Shown piece after piece: positions 46,853-58,202 of a stretch of DNA of 64,000 bases. Source of the DNA: Xenopus tropicalis (lineage: Eukaryota > Chordata > Amphibia > Anura > Pipidae). The notes under the pieces are model-generated. The model searched no databases, had not been told where the DNA came from, and saw nothing but the letters and a program-made list of their open reading frames with translations. The stretch is taken from positions 4,825,437-4,889,436 of the forward strand of contig NC_030680.2 in assembly GCF_000004195.4 (NCBI RefSeq), given 5' to 3'. The first letter of the stretch is position 1, and each line of letters opens with the position of its first letter. Position numbers and translations under genes: made by a program.

Positions 46853-46945
46853 AGTTCAGTGCTGGGATAAAGCAGTTCAGTGCTGGGATAAAGCAGTTCG
46901 GTACTGGGATAAAGCAGTTCGGTACTGGGATAAAGCAGTTCACCA
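46850..46945. repeat. 22-bp array, second block
   Basis: Four units of AAAGCAGTTCNGTNCTGGGA plus TA, the same family as 44555-44965. The ends of both blocks share AAAGAGAAGGAGCTCTATG-like sequence (46951; compare 44970). Confidence 0.9.
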
Positions 46946-46951
46946 CTAACC

Positions 46952-47479
46952 TATAAAGAGAAGGAGCTCTATGCTCAGTTACTGCAGTTAAACCATTCAG
47001 CAAAAAGTTCCACACAATCTCCCTCCTCCGAGACGGTTTGCAAACTTTGAAATTGGAAGCAGCAGCCAATTTGTATGTAAAGCAGCTCCTATTCCCACAC
47101 AATAGCGCTGGGCTGAGACGGGCGAGGATTACCCGCCGATTGTCAGGAACAGGATGACTTTCCCCCACAGATTAAACCTGCAATGTATGAAATAATGTTA
47201 ATGAAAGAATCCGGATTGTGTCCCTGGCACCGCGGCCGCCGCGCCAATCTCCCGAAGTGTCGGTGCGACATATGGTGGCGTTTAGCGCTTTCTGTCTCCG
47301 AATAGGTGTTTAATAAAGTACAGATATAGCAGCTTATTATAGTGCAGATACTGTGTGATTAGCTCCGGCGCCGCTTCCCCGGATCAGGAAAAGTCATTAT
47401 CAGCATTTAACCCGGTGATAAATGAGCAGGAACGGAAAATGGCACCTGGTGAAATGAATTCAAGGCCAACTACACCTTT
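46952..47479. other. unique intron sequence
   Basis: Moderate-GC sequence with CGCGGCCGCCGCGCC at about 47230. No exon recognised. Confidence 0.4.
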
Positions 47480-48300
47480 CCCAGCCATAAAGCAGGGCAG
47501 GACTGCTGCTTACAATGGGGGGGATCAGATAGGATCTGTGCCACTGTGACAGAATGCTCTGTTATACAGATAGCTAGAATCTCAGCCATAAAGCAGGGCA
47601 GGACTGCTGCTTACAATGGGGGGATCAGATAGGATCTGTGCCACTGTGACAGAATGCTCTGTTATACAGATAGCTAGAATCTCAGCCATAAAGCAGGGCA
47701 GGACTGCTGCTTACAATGGGGGGATCAGATAGGATCTGTGCCACTGTGACAGAATGCTCTGTTATACAGATAGCTAGAATCTCAGCCATAAAGCAGGGCA
47801 GGACTGCTGCTTACAATGGGGGGGATCAGATAGGATCTGTGTCACTGTGACAGAATGCTCTGTTATACAGATAGCTAGAATCTCAGCCATAAAGCAGGGC
47901 AGGACTGCTGCTTACAATGGGGGGGATCAGATAGGATCTGTGTCACTGTGACAGAATGCTCTGTTATACAGATAGCTAGAATCTCAGCCATAAAGCAGGG
48001 CAGGACTGCTGCTTACAATGGGGGGATCAGATAGGATCTGTGTCACTGTGACAGAATGCTCTGTTATACAGATAGCTAGAATCTCAGCCATAAAGCAGGG
48101 CAGGACTGCTGCTTACAATGGGGGGGGGATCAGATAGGATCTGTGCCACTGTGACAGAATGCTCTGTTATACAGATAGCTAGAATCTCAGCCATAAAGCA
48201 GGGCAGGACTGCTGCTTACAATGGGGGGGATCAGATAGGATCTGTGCCACTGTGACAGAATGCTCTGTTATACAGATAGCTAGAATCTCAGCCATAAAGC
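47480..48300. repeat. 100-bp tandem array, 8 copies
   Basis: Units contain CAGCCATAAAGCAGGGCAGG, ACTGCTGCTTACAATGGGG, GATCAGATAGGATCTGTG and TGTTATACAGATAGCTAGAA. Near-identical; length differs only by the G run (5 to 8 G) and one GTGCCAC or GTGTCAC site. Confidence 0.95.
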
Positions 48301-48714
48301 AAGGAACAATATCACTTTACTAAGCATTAAAAACACACATTATTTTTTTTTAATGACAGCAGCTTTTTAATATCAATATGTTTTTATTGTTGCAGAATAT
48401 AATATAAAAATGTAACGTTTAACGCTATTGGTTCCCGTGGGTCGGCGCCGGGTGCAGGTGATATTCGCTATAATACGGAGCCGCGGGTTCCGCTGCATTA
48501 AGTACAATGACATTTATACAAGTAACTGATTGCTTCGTTGTTTTATGGGCTGGAGCTGGAGTAAATAATTATCTTGTATTTTATGATGGAATAAACATTC
48601 CGGCCGTAGCGGGAGAGACTGTCGGATCTCGCGGAGTTTTTAAAAACGCCTTCTGAAGAGTTTAAATTAAATTGGCCGCGGCGAATTCTTCTGAAACGGG
48701 AATAACTCTTAAAG
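48301..48714. other. unique intron sequence
   Basis: AT-rich, then moderate-GC sequence; no element recognised. Confidence 0.4.
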
Positions 48715-49022
48715 CGGTAGCGCACCTTTAAATATAATATTAGTATGACATAGACATTGATATCCTGAGACAATTTGCAATTGGTCTTCCTTTTTTGTTA
48801 TTTGTAGTTTTTCGGTTATTTGACATTTGGTTCAGCAGCTATCTGGTTGCTAGGGTCTTGTTTACCTTAGCAACCGGGCAGGTTTGAATGACTGGAATAT
48901 GAATGGGAGAGGGACTAAATAGAAAGAAAAGGAATATAAAGTAACAATAACAATAAAACTGGAGCCTCACAGAGCAATAGGGTTTGGCTGCCGGGGTCAG
49001 TGACCCCCATTTGAAAGCTGCA
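48715..49022. mobile_element. dispersed frog repeat R1, third copy, ending at a tandem array
   Basis: Shares CAATTTGCAATTGGTCTTCC, CTATCTGGTTGCTAGGG and GTCAGTGACCCCCATTTGAA with the other copies. Its 3' end is cut exactly where the 84-bp array begins. Confidence 0.78.
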
Positions 49023-49505
49023 CTGGGAATGCCAGGGGGGCTGTAAGGTGCCACAGACAGTCACTATTTATTGGGCTGGGGGGGGGCTGTTTGTGCCTCT
49101 GGGTACTGGGAATGCCGGGGGGGCTGTAAGGTGCCACAGACAGTCACTATTTATTGGGCTGGGGGGGCTGTTTGTGCCTCTGGGTACTGGGAATGCCAGG
49201 GGGGCTGTAAGGTGCTACAGACAGTCACTATTTATTGGGCTGGGGGGGTGCTGTTTGTGCCTCTGGGTACTGGGAATGCCAGGGGGGCTGTAAGGTGCCA
49301 CAGACAGTCACTATTTATTGGGCTGGTGGGGGGGGGCTGTTTGTGCCTCTGGGTACTGGGAATGCCAGGGGGGCTGTAAGGTGCCACAGACAGTCACTAT
49401 TTATTGGGCTGGGGGGGCTGTTTGTGCCTCTGGGTACTGGGAATGCCAGGGGGGCTGTAAGGTGCCACAGACAGTCACTATTTATTGGGCTGGGGGGGGG
49501 CTGTT
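49023..49505. repeat. about 84-bp tandem array, about 6 copies
   Basis: Units contain GGGAATGCCAGGGGGGCTGT, AAGGTGCCACAGACAGTCAC, TATTTATTGGGCTGGG and TTTGTGCCTCTGGGTACT. Length varies with G runs. Confidence 0.93.
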
Positions 49506-50466
49506 TGGGCCGGGGTCTATATTGAATTCTAGTCCATGTCTGTTGGACATCTATGAGGTTGAAGGGGTGGCTTTATAAACCCTAGCATTATTCTAACTCT
49601 AATGGGGCTCCCATGCTTACAAACTGGCACACAGCCCCCCTTAATTGTCTTTAGATTTCACAAAAGCACCATGAACACAAAGCATCCTCAATTCAACTCT
49701 TCCCACGCATCATTATGACCATATCCTGTGATCAGAACCTTGATGAATTTAATTGCCGCATCCTGTACCTAAAATCTACTGTACCTCCACCTGTTGGCCG
49801 TTTCGGCTCCTCTGGATATTTAGTAGAAGTAACTCCTGACCTGTATCAGAACGTTCCGAGGGCCCGGTTCATTGATAATTCTGACTTCCCGCCCGCGCTG
49901 AGATGTTATCATTACAGGTCCGTGCCCCGCAGTTTAGATCCCGACCCGAGAGAATCATTTTTTCCCTTTTTTTTGCTGCTCCCGAGTAATGACGGTTGTG
50001 TCTCCGGCAGTAAATGCTTTAAAAGCAATAAAATAATACAGTAATGGGATCGGCGCCGGCCTTTGGCTTTATAACTTGTTTGGCTTTTACCGTTCCGTTT
50101 CCGCGTCTCTCGTCGCCCCTAAGGGTCAGTGTTTCGGAATTAATATACAGCGAGGAGGATCGGGTCGCGGGATTCGCTGGCGGCAATTTACGAGCGTCGT
50201 TTTTAGAGCATCAATTACACAGCTGGGTAGGATTTGTTTATGGGGCCGTTATCCTAAATGGCACGAGTGTTTCTGGTTAGGATCGAACCCCGGCGCCGAC
50301 TAATTCGGGGGTATTTCCGTTTTATCATCCATTAATTTCTAAATTCATTTTCACTCAGCAATACTCCTTATAAATGTGTTATTTCCTTACAGGTACAATA
50401 TAAACTGCTTTATTTTCTATTATGTTTCCTTTCATAGACACTAAAAATAAAGGCAGAACTGATTGA
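49506..50466. other. unique intron sequence
   Basis: The 49860-50400 part is CpG-containing and free of recognised repeats. No exon or RNA gene was supported. Confidence 0.4.
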
Positions 50467-51420
50467 TTGCCCAGAACATTCCTTCTCTGTATATTTGTAT
50501 TTATACATATGGGTAGGGGGTGCCATAGTGTTTCCCTTAGACAGTACAGTATGGGGGTACAGCTTATTGTGTGCCCAGAACATTCCTTCTCTGTATATTT
50601 GTATTTATACATATGGGTAGGGGGTGCCATAGTGTTTCCCTTAGACAGTACAGTATGGGGGTACAGCTTATTGTGTGCCCAGAACATTCCTTCTCTGTAT
50701 ATTTGTATTTATACATATGGGTAGGGTGTGCCATAGTGTTTCCCTTAGATAGTACAGTATGGGGGTACAGCTTATTGTGTGCCCAGAACATTCCTTCTCT
50801 GTATATTTGTATTTATACATATGGGTAGGAGGTGCCATAGTGTTTCCCTTAGACAGTACAGTATGGGGGTACAGCTTATTGTGTGCCCAGAACATTCCTT
50901 CTCTGTATATTTGTATTTATACATATGGGTAGGGGGTGCCATAGTGTTTCCCTTAGACAGTACAGTATGGGGGTGCAGCTTATTGTGTGCCCAGAACATT
51001 CCTTCTCTGTATATTTGTATTTATACATATGGGTAGGAGGTGCCATAGTGTTTCCCTTAGACAGTACAGTATGGGGGTACAGCTTATTGTGTGCCCAGAA
51101 CATTCCTTCTCTGTATATTTGTATTTATACATATGGGTAGGGGGTGCCATAGTGTTTCCCTTAGACAGTACAGTATGGGGGTACAGCTTATTGTGTGCCC
51201 AGAACATTCCTTCTCTGTATATTTGTATTTATACATATGGGTAGGGGGTGCCATAGTGTTTCCCTTAGACAGTACAGTATGGGGGTACAGCTTATTGTGT
51301 GCCCAGAACATTCCTTCTCTGTATATTTGTATTTATACATATGGGTAGGGGGTGCCATAGTGTTTCCCTTAGACAGTAAAGTATGGGGGTACAGCTTATT
51401 GTGTGCCCAGAACATTCCTA
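50467..51420. repeat. 104-bp tandem array, second site, about 9 copies
   Basis: Same unit and same orientation as 26300-27089; the unit from 50774 is identical over its full length to that from 26411. The first unit starts abruptly at GCCCAGAACATTCC and the last ends at CATTCCTATTCTGTCAC. Confidence 0.95.
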
Positions 51421-52084
51421 TTCTGTCACTAGGACACAATAATTACTAGGAAATTACTCCCCCCCCCCCCCATCCTGCTGAAGAACATAGTTAGTAATAT
51501 AGCATTTTCTGTGCCCAATGAATGAAACAAATGGGTATTTACATGGGGTAATTATATTCCGCTGCTCTGTACATGGAGTGACATTACCTGGGAATCTCTA
51601 TCCTATAAAGCCCTGTTTTGCCTCTAATCTGTCTCTATTATTGCCCGAGCGTCGGCAGGTAATTGTATTTGCTTGGCCTGTTATTAATATTTGCTCAGTG
51701 CTTAGGGGTCCAGGCACATTGTCCTGATATGATCATAAATAATAATAATCCCACTGTTTGTACTGCTTGTCGTCTCCGCAGAACAACTTCCTGGCATTAT
51801 TCCCATCCGTAGGGACTTAGGAGAATGATTTGACCTACGTCTGACATCTCAAGGCTCCTTCGGGATCAAAATTAATCTAATTCCCTAGCCAGTTCCACGG
51901 GGGATTAGATATGGAGGCCTGGGATGGATTTAGTCGTTCTTGAACCTGCGGCAACAGAGCCTTTGTGTGGATCCCCTTTCTTCCTAGACAATATGGAAGC
52001 TCCCAGCCATAAATTTACTTAAGGTTGCAATTTATCATTAGGGTTCTACACCAAGAAAGAAAACCAAATGTTAAAAACACAGAT
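51421..52084. other. unique intron sequence
   Basis: A C12 run near 51462, otherwise ordinary sequence; nothing recognised. Confidence 0.4.
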
Positions 52085-52770
52085 ATAAGTAGAAGAACAT
52101 CAACTGATCTGGAACTGGAGGTCCAGGAGTTACTAAGAGCAAATTTGGATCATGAGTAGAGGATCTCTGGACATAAGTAATTGATGTTCTGATCCAACCC
52201 AGCTGGCTAATTTTGCAAACCTCAGAGTAGAGAGTACCCTTAGCATTTGGCTATGGTGTCTTTATGGCACTTGAGACTTCCACTGGGACCAAGTCCTAAT
52301 GTGCATATTTGCTTGAATACTTGTGGAAGGTTCTGTATTTGTCCAGTTTTTAACTATATTCCATTTGGGGGTTAGATCGTAGGTTCAGATTATCTCAGCA
52401 TGGTACCAGAAGATCTTCTAGTGAGGTCGGCCTTCAGTGCTCCCTAAGTCTACCCAACTAGCAAATTTGGATCATGAGTAGAGGATCTCAGGCCATAAGT
52501 AATTGATGTTGTGATCCAACCCAGCTGGCTAATTTGGCCATGGTGTCTTTACGGCACTTGAGACAAAGATTTGCACCGGGACCAAGTCCTAATGTGCATA
52601 TTTGCTTGAATACTTGTGGAAGTTCCTGTATTTGTACAATTTTTAACAATACTGCATTTGGTTCAGATTATCTCAGCATGGTACCAGGAGATCTTCTAGT
52701 GAGATCTTCAGTGCTCCCTAAGCTCCTTACCAGCACCATGACTCTCAGTCTTCACCATATTCCTCTGCAA
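52085..52770. repeat. imperfect two-copy duplication of about 300 bp
   Basis: GGATCATGAGTAGAGGATCT at about 52149 and 52469, with GTAATTGATGTTNTGATCC, AAGTCCTAATGTGCATATTT and TTATCTCAGCATGGTACCAG following in the same order in both copies. Confidence 0.82.
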
Positions 52771-53922
52771 ATTTTTTTTTTCTAACCTAGACCTCCTTTC
52801 CAATGGGGCAGAACATTGAGAATCCAATAACAGTTGGGTATGCTTCTAAACATGGCCACCATCCAATGCCCAGTTAGCTCATTAGGGACCTGACTAAGTA
52901 AGGTGGGGACCTTCCTGGACAGACATTGCCTAAGGTGACCTCCCCGCCCCAATCGTACTAGAACAGAACAGAGAGCTGTGGAATAGGACTGCTCTCAATA
53001 AATACTTGATAATAATGCAGGAACAGGAGGAGGAGGAGGAGGAGGAGGAGGAGGAGGAGGAGGAGGAAGCTCTGAGTTCCCAAATGGCTCGTTCCTGTAA
53101 GATCGTTGGAAGGAATGTACAAATGCAGTGTGTGATTTTTAATATGATTTCAATCACCGCCGTTTATAATATTACCCAGTGGCTGCCGTATGCCATGTTT
53201 TCTGGTCTGCTTCATTAATCTTCCTCTGGAATGAGAGATGGGGGGCAAGTGAAGGGGAATTCTATTTTTTTATACCCAGACATTATTTCACATGTACGAG
53301 TACATGCATCAAATCCATATGTTCCCTCTCTGGGGATGTCTAACCTGATGGCTTCCAGCATAGTCACCGGCTGTCACACATTCCCAGTCTATTGAAAGGT
53401 CTTGTGTGTCCCTTAAATATTAAGGCATGTAAGGCTAGAACCAAGAGGATGGTTGGGAGTTGTTCCAGGGACAGTTGAGTGGGTTCATCTGGACCACCCT
53501 AGTTTTGTGCAGAAGGACACTAAGTATTGCTCTACAAGGCTCTTGGTAAAGGGCCACCAAAGAATCATCAAGAAACAAGGGCAAGCATTATAATATACCA
53601 CACATGGGAGAAGTATGGTGGGCAGCTCCATACGGCCTCTGCACTTTACTGGTCGGTGGTTGGTTTTGCCCCTTTACTACAGAGTAGACAGCTTGGTGCC
53701 CTCTTGTCCAGATTCTTCTCATAATGGTGGAATAAACGGTTTATGAGTTTGATAAATATCTTTCCATGTTCCTATGTCTAGAATGTTATTACATGCATCT
53801 GCTTTCTGTAATCTAGAGGGTAGTCCATGCAATGTCCATGCCGGTCTAGTTAAGGTGCAACTTTCAGTAATGAGGAATGTGTCCTTCTGCCCGAGTGATT
53901 GTATATATTTTTGATTTTCTAG
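52771..53922. other. intron sequence upstream of EGF exon, with a GGA microsatellite
   Basis: A pure GGA run of about 14 repeats lies at 53025-53066; the rest is unique. It gives a polyglutamate or polyserine frame that is not a gene. Confidence 0.6.
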
Positions 53923-54051
53923 GGCATAACTTCTGTGCCGACGGACACAGGTGCGGTGAGAACTCGGAATGTAGGAACCATAACAACAAAGCTACGTGTG
54001 AGTGTCTCAGTGGCTTTCAACCCATCCAAGGGGATCCGGCCTACTGTGAGG
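53923..54051 (+). CDS. nell1: nell1 exon: first EGF-like module
   Basis: The exon is 129 bp: two bases finishing the glycine codon from 38213, 42 codons, then one base of the next codon. The acceptor is TGATTTTCTAG and the donor GTAAGT. The peptide begins HNFCADGHRCGENSEC and ends GFQPIQGDPAYCE. It has the six cysteines of a complete EGF-like module. It lacks the N-terminal D-I/V-D-E motif, so it is the non-calcium-binding first EGF module of NELL1. The leftover G would pair with AY of a following DIDEC calcium-binding EGF exon. I could not find that exon in 54052-64000. Confidence 0.95.
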
Positions 54052-54394
54052 GTAAGTTTTTGCTGGTCAGTCTGTTGTTACCTTTACGTAAATGTGGCAA
54101 TTCTGGCAAGTAACATGGAATATTTGAGGAAATAATTCTGTTGGTTTTAGGAGTGTGTCCTGATGCTTCAGTCTGGTTTTTGTTCTTGGTCATTTCATGT
54201 TTATAGCATGATGTTCTTCAGAGATCCTTAGATGTTCTTCAGAGATTTTCTTTGACTGAATAAACTTTGAATTGTAGAGGATCATGGGTGGCAAGGTAGT
54301 TCCTGTTGGAAGCTTTGTTCATTTCCTGCAGTTATGGAAGGAAATGAAGGAAATGGCAAAACAAGTTTATGGCTTTGGTGGAACATTACTGTCT

Positions 54395-54822
54395 CTTTCC
54401 TTCTCTCTTTGCCAGTTCCTTCTCTCTTTGGCTTTTAATCATTGCCTGCTACTGTCTCTTTCCTCCTCTCCTTGCTTGTTGATCATTGCCTTCTACTTTC
54501 TCTTTCCTCCTCTCCTTGCCTGTTGATCATTGCCTTCTACTGTCTCTTTCCTTCTCTCCATGCCTATTGGTGATTGCCTTCTTCAGTCTTGTTCCTTATC
54601 TCCATACCTGTTGGTCATTGCCTTCTACTGTCTCTTTCCTCCTCTCCTTGCCTGTTGATCATTGCCTTCTACTGTCTCTTTCCTTCTCTCCATGCCTATT
54701 GGTGATTGCCTTCTTCAGTCTTGTTCCTTATCTCCATACCTGTTGGTCATTGCCTTCTACTTTCTCTTTCCTCCTCTCCTTGCCTGTTGATCATTGCCTT
54801 CTACTGTCTCTTTCCTTCTCTG
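54395..54822. repeat. 44-bp pyrimidine-rich array, block 1, about 9 units
   Basis: Units read TTGCCTTCTACTGTCTCTTT then CCTCCTCTCCTTGCCTGTTG plus ATCA. The interior is arranged as a repeated composite with CTTCTTCAGTCTTGTTCC (54580 and 54712). Starts about 340 bp after the EGF exon. Confidence 0.93.
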
Positions 54823-54830
54823 GAAAATTA

Positions 54831-56020
54831 CTTCTTCAACTGAGTGTTAGAGGCTTGGTGGCCATGATTAGTCATGGCCTGAAGGCAGGTTTGCAGAGAA
54901 AATATCCAATATTAAAAGCAACGTATGTAATGGATCATTTGGGCGAGTGAGCGGTGTCAGTATGTGTCCTACCCAATGGCAACTGCTGCCCCCCAAAAAA
55001 TTCAGCAGCACGGGCCAACATCTCACTGATCAATGATAAAGTTATGGGTGTCCAATGCATCTTGGATCTATAATGTTGCATAGGCTACAGTTCAGGATTA
55101 GTGCCTCAGCTCCTGCCTGAGGATCAAAGGTGTAATATTGTGAATTTGCTGAATAGATATAAGATGCAGGTCTACTGTTGAGTCTTGGTGTTGAGAGGAA
55201 AGTAAAAATACTTTTTATCTACAGTATTATGGATGCAGTTCTACTGTATATTGATGACTTGACTCCATTTAACTTCTTGAAAAATTGTTTTCTATTTTCC
55301 TCGGCTGGTGGCTGACCTTTATGATGCTTCTCCTCTTTGTCCTTTCCATTATCTCTACTCCTCTGTTATAATGAAGCAATTGCACCTATTAAGGTGGTGG
55401 GTCTCCTCTTAAGCCGAAGCCTCGGCCATTTCTGAGGGAGCTTTTCCCTCAATATGAAATCAATATCCTATGGCGAAACTTTTCCACTTGACCATAAATT
55501 TCCCTGGGCTATTGTGCTTCATCCTCCTAAGAGTCGTAAAATGGCTTTCCACTCATTGAGATAAAATGGGTCGTTGAAACAAATCATGGGGAGCGTTGTA
55601 CGTGAGCTTCCGAGGCGGCCTGGGAAACCTTCTGCAACAATTTATTGAGAAATTTCTTTTTCCTCTTCACCTTGTAAATTACATGTTTCTTGATGGAGGA
55701 GAGATGCCGGCCGAGAGCATATTTATTGTAAGCTACTGATAATGGGTATTAAAGCTCAGTGGACACCGGCGGTAATGTGTTGCCACTCTCGGAAATGGAT
55801 TTGTAATACTTGTACAAGTACAAGGCCAACTTTAAAAAACTGCAAATAATTGTCTCTGAGATTTTCCATTTTGTTCATGGTGGCTATTTTAATTGGAATT
55901 AGCACCAACGCAAACCTCTGTCTGCCCAAGTGCTACCCAACCATAGGGTGTTTTTAATACACTTCCCTATAATGATGTAGTTGATTGGGCAGGAACCTTT
56001 CCATTGGCTCCATAGGGTAA
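54831..56020. other. unique intron sequence between array blocks
   Basis: No repeat or exon recognised. Confidence 0.4.
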
Positions 56021-56024
56021 TGTT

Positions 56025-57597
56025 GATCATTGCCTTCTACTGTCTCTTTTCATACTGTCTCTGTCCTTCTCTCTTTGCCTGTTGATCATTGCCTTCTACT
56101 GTCTCTGTCCTTCTCTCCTTGCCTGTTGATCATTGCCTTCTACTGTCTCTTTTCATACTGTCTCTGTCCTTCTCTCTTTGCCTGTTGATCATTGCCTTCT
56201 ACTGTCTCTGTCGCTCTCTCCTTGCCTGTTGATCATTGCCTTCTATTGTCTCTGTCGCTCTCTCCTTGCCTGTTGATCATTGCCTTCTACTGTCTCTGTC
56301 TTTCTCTCCTTGTCTGTTGGTCCTTGCCTTCTACTGTCTCTGTCTTTCTCTCCTTGTCTGTTGGTCCTTGCCTTCTACTGTCTCTGTCTTTCTCTCCTTG
56401 TCTGTTGGTCCTTGCCTTCTACTGTCTCTGTCTTTCTCTCCTTGCCTGTTGATCATTGCCTTCTACTGTCTCTGTCTTTCTCTCCTTGCCTGTTGATCAT
56501 TGCCTTCTACTGTCTCTGTCGCTCTTTCCTTGCCTGTTGATCATTGCCTTCTACTGTCTCTGTCTTTCTCTCCTTGTCTGTTGGTCATTGCCTTCTACTG
56601 TCTCTGTCTTTCTCTCCTTGCCTGTTGGTCATTGCCTTCTACTGTCTCTGTCTTTCTCTCCTTGTCTGTTGGTCATTGCCTTCTACTGTCTCTGTCCTTC
56701 TCTCCTTGCCTGTTGATCATTGCCTTCTACTGTCTCTTTTAATACTGTCTCTGTCCTTCTCTCTTTGCCTGTTGATTATTGCCTTCTACTGTCTCTGTCC
56801 TTCTCTCCTTGTCTGTTGGTCCTTGCCTTCTACTGTCCTTCTCTCCTTGCCTGTTGATCATTGCCTTCTACTGTCTCTGTCTTTCTCTCCTTGTCTGTTG
56901 GTCATTGTCTTCTACTGTCTCTTTCCTTCTCTCCTTGCCTGTTGATCATTGCCTTCTACTGTCTCTGTCTTCCTCTCTTTGCCTGTTGATCATTGTCTTC
57001 TACTGTCTCTGTCTTTCTCTCCTTGTCTGTTGGTCATTGCCTTCTACTGTCTCTGTCCTTCTCTCCTTGCCTGTTGGTCATTGCCTTCTACTGTCTCTGT
57101 CCTTCTCTCCTTGTCTGTTGGTCATTGTCTTCTACTGTTTCTGTCCTTCTCTCTTTGTCTGTTGGTCATTGTCTTCTACTGTCTCTGTCCTTCTCTCCTT
57201 GTCTGTTGGTCATTGTCTTCTACTGTCTCTGTCCTTCTCTCCTTGTCTGTTGGTCATTGCCTTCTACTGTCTCTTTCCTTCTCTCCTTGTCTGTTGGTCA
57301 TTGCCTTCTACTGTCTCTTTCCTTCTCTCTTTGTCTGTTGGTCATTGTCTTCTACTGTCTCTGTCTTTCTCTCCTTGTCTGTTGGTCATTGCCTTCTACT
57401 GTCTCTGTCCTTCTCTCCTTGTCTGTTGGTCATTGCCTTCTACTGTCTCTTTCCTTCTCTCCTTGTCTGTTGGTCATTGCCTTCTACTGTCTCTTTCCTT
57501 CTCTCTTTGTCTGTTGGTCATTGTCTTCTACTGTCTCTGTCCTTCTCTTCTTGTCTGTTGGTCATTGCCTTCTACATTCTCCTTCCTTCTCTCCAGT
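56025..57597. repeat. 44-bp pyrimidine-rich array, block 2, about 36 units
   Basis: Same unit as block 1, mostly with TCTCTGTC in place of TCTCTTTC, and TTGTCTGTTGGTC variants. Since 44 is not a multiple of 3 while three units (132 bp) are, all three + frames stay open and rotate, giving Ser/Leu/Cys-rich translations of up to 304 codons that are not genes. Confidence 0.95.
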
Positions 57598-58202
57598 GGC
57601 TCCATAGGGAAATGTCTAGGAGTTTTAGGGGGTGCAGGAGCACCCCCCTTTAGTGTTCATTCACGCTTGACTTGTAATACTCAGTGCTTTTGATTATTAT
57701 TATCATTCAGTTATAAGAGCATCATGGGGGTGGGGGATACATGTTAGGCCTCGCCGGTTGGAATTTCCTATAAAAATATGACGCTATCGTCCCTCTCCTG
57801 CTTGCTCGACGCATTTATATGCAGCTGCCCAGGAGAAACACTTATTGGTATCCGGCAAAAGGCAAATTAAAGCGGCCTTATCTTTCCCCGACACAATTTA
57901 CCATACGTTTCCCATTACAGAGCTCGCAAATCGAGTTCCTCAAATAGCATCTGAGCCGCGGCGTTATCATCGCTTTTCACTTTGTGAGAAATTAGAACTG
58001 CTAAATATATACTTACATGTGCCAGGGATGGAATTAGCCAAGAGTTACGGCGCAAATAAAAATGCATCGCATTGGCTGCGGGAAAGACAGAGTTAGTAAT
58101 TTACACAAACCCCCCACCCATCAAGCAGCACAAAAATACATGTACATTAGCGAACCCTAATCCCTTCCATCTCTCCTTTATATTCTTTATATTACAGCTG
58201 AT
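57598..58202. other. unique intron sequence
   Basis: Unique sequence between blocks 2 and 3; TCCATAGGGNAATG at the right edge of block 2 (57600) echoes CTCCATAGGGTAATG before block 2 (56010), so block 2 looks like an expansion inside one pre-existing site. Confidence 0.5.

Larger units (their letters stand above)
18076..54051 (+). other. nell1: nell1 gene, internal part (partial at both ends)
   Basis: NELL1 is a secreted multimodular glycoprotein (thrombospondin-N/laminin-G-like domain, coiled coil, VWC modules, EGF-like modules) acting outside the cell in skeletal and neural development. Seven exons are seen, six of them clean. Observed peptides such as CIYGGKVLAEG, CPPLNCSEADRVLPENQCC and CGENSEC match NELL1 rather than its paralogue NELL2, whose VWC2 and EGF1 differ strongly here. 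The six intact exons join in consistent phase. Visible introns are 8,958, 280, 531, 5,979 and 15,709 bp, plus a 3,769-bp interval that should contain one more exon. The gene is far more compact than human NELL1. N-terminal and C-terminal exons lie outside the window. Identification is from remembered family sequence, not a search. Confidence 0.95.

Noticed and set aside
45214..47168. Minus-strand open frames of 520-623 codons, Cys/Pro/Leu-rich
   Set aside because: All three frames are open over the same short tandem repeat and encode shifted versions of the same motif; no family match, no unique sequence.
49715..50044. 109-codon open frame on the + strand
   Set aside because: No splice context in phase with nell1, no recognised domain, and not repetitive; a chance frame is the simplest reading.
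50270..50305. tRNA-like B box (GGGGTTCGATCC on the minus strand)
   Set aside because: The T-arm stem does not pair and no A box, anticodon arm or acceptor stem could be built around it.
53006..53218. Polyglutamate (or polyserine on the other strand) frame
   Set aside because: Comes from a GGA microsatellite in an intron.
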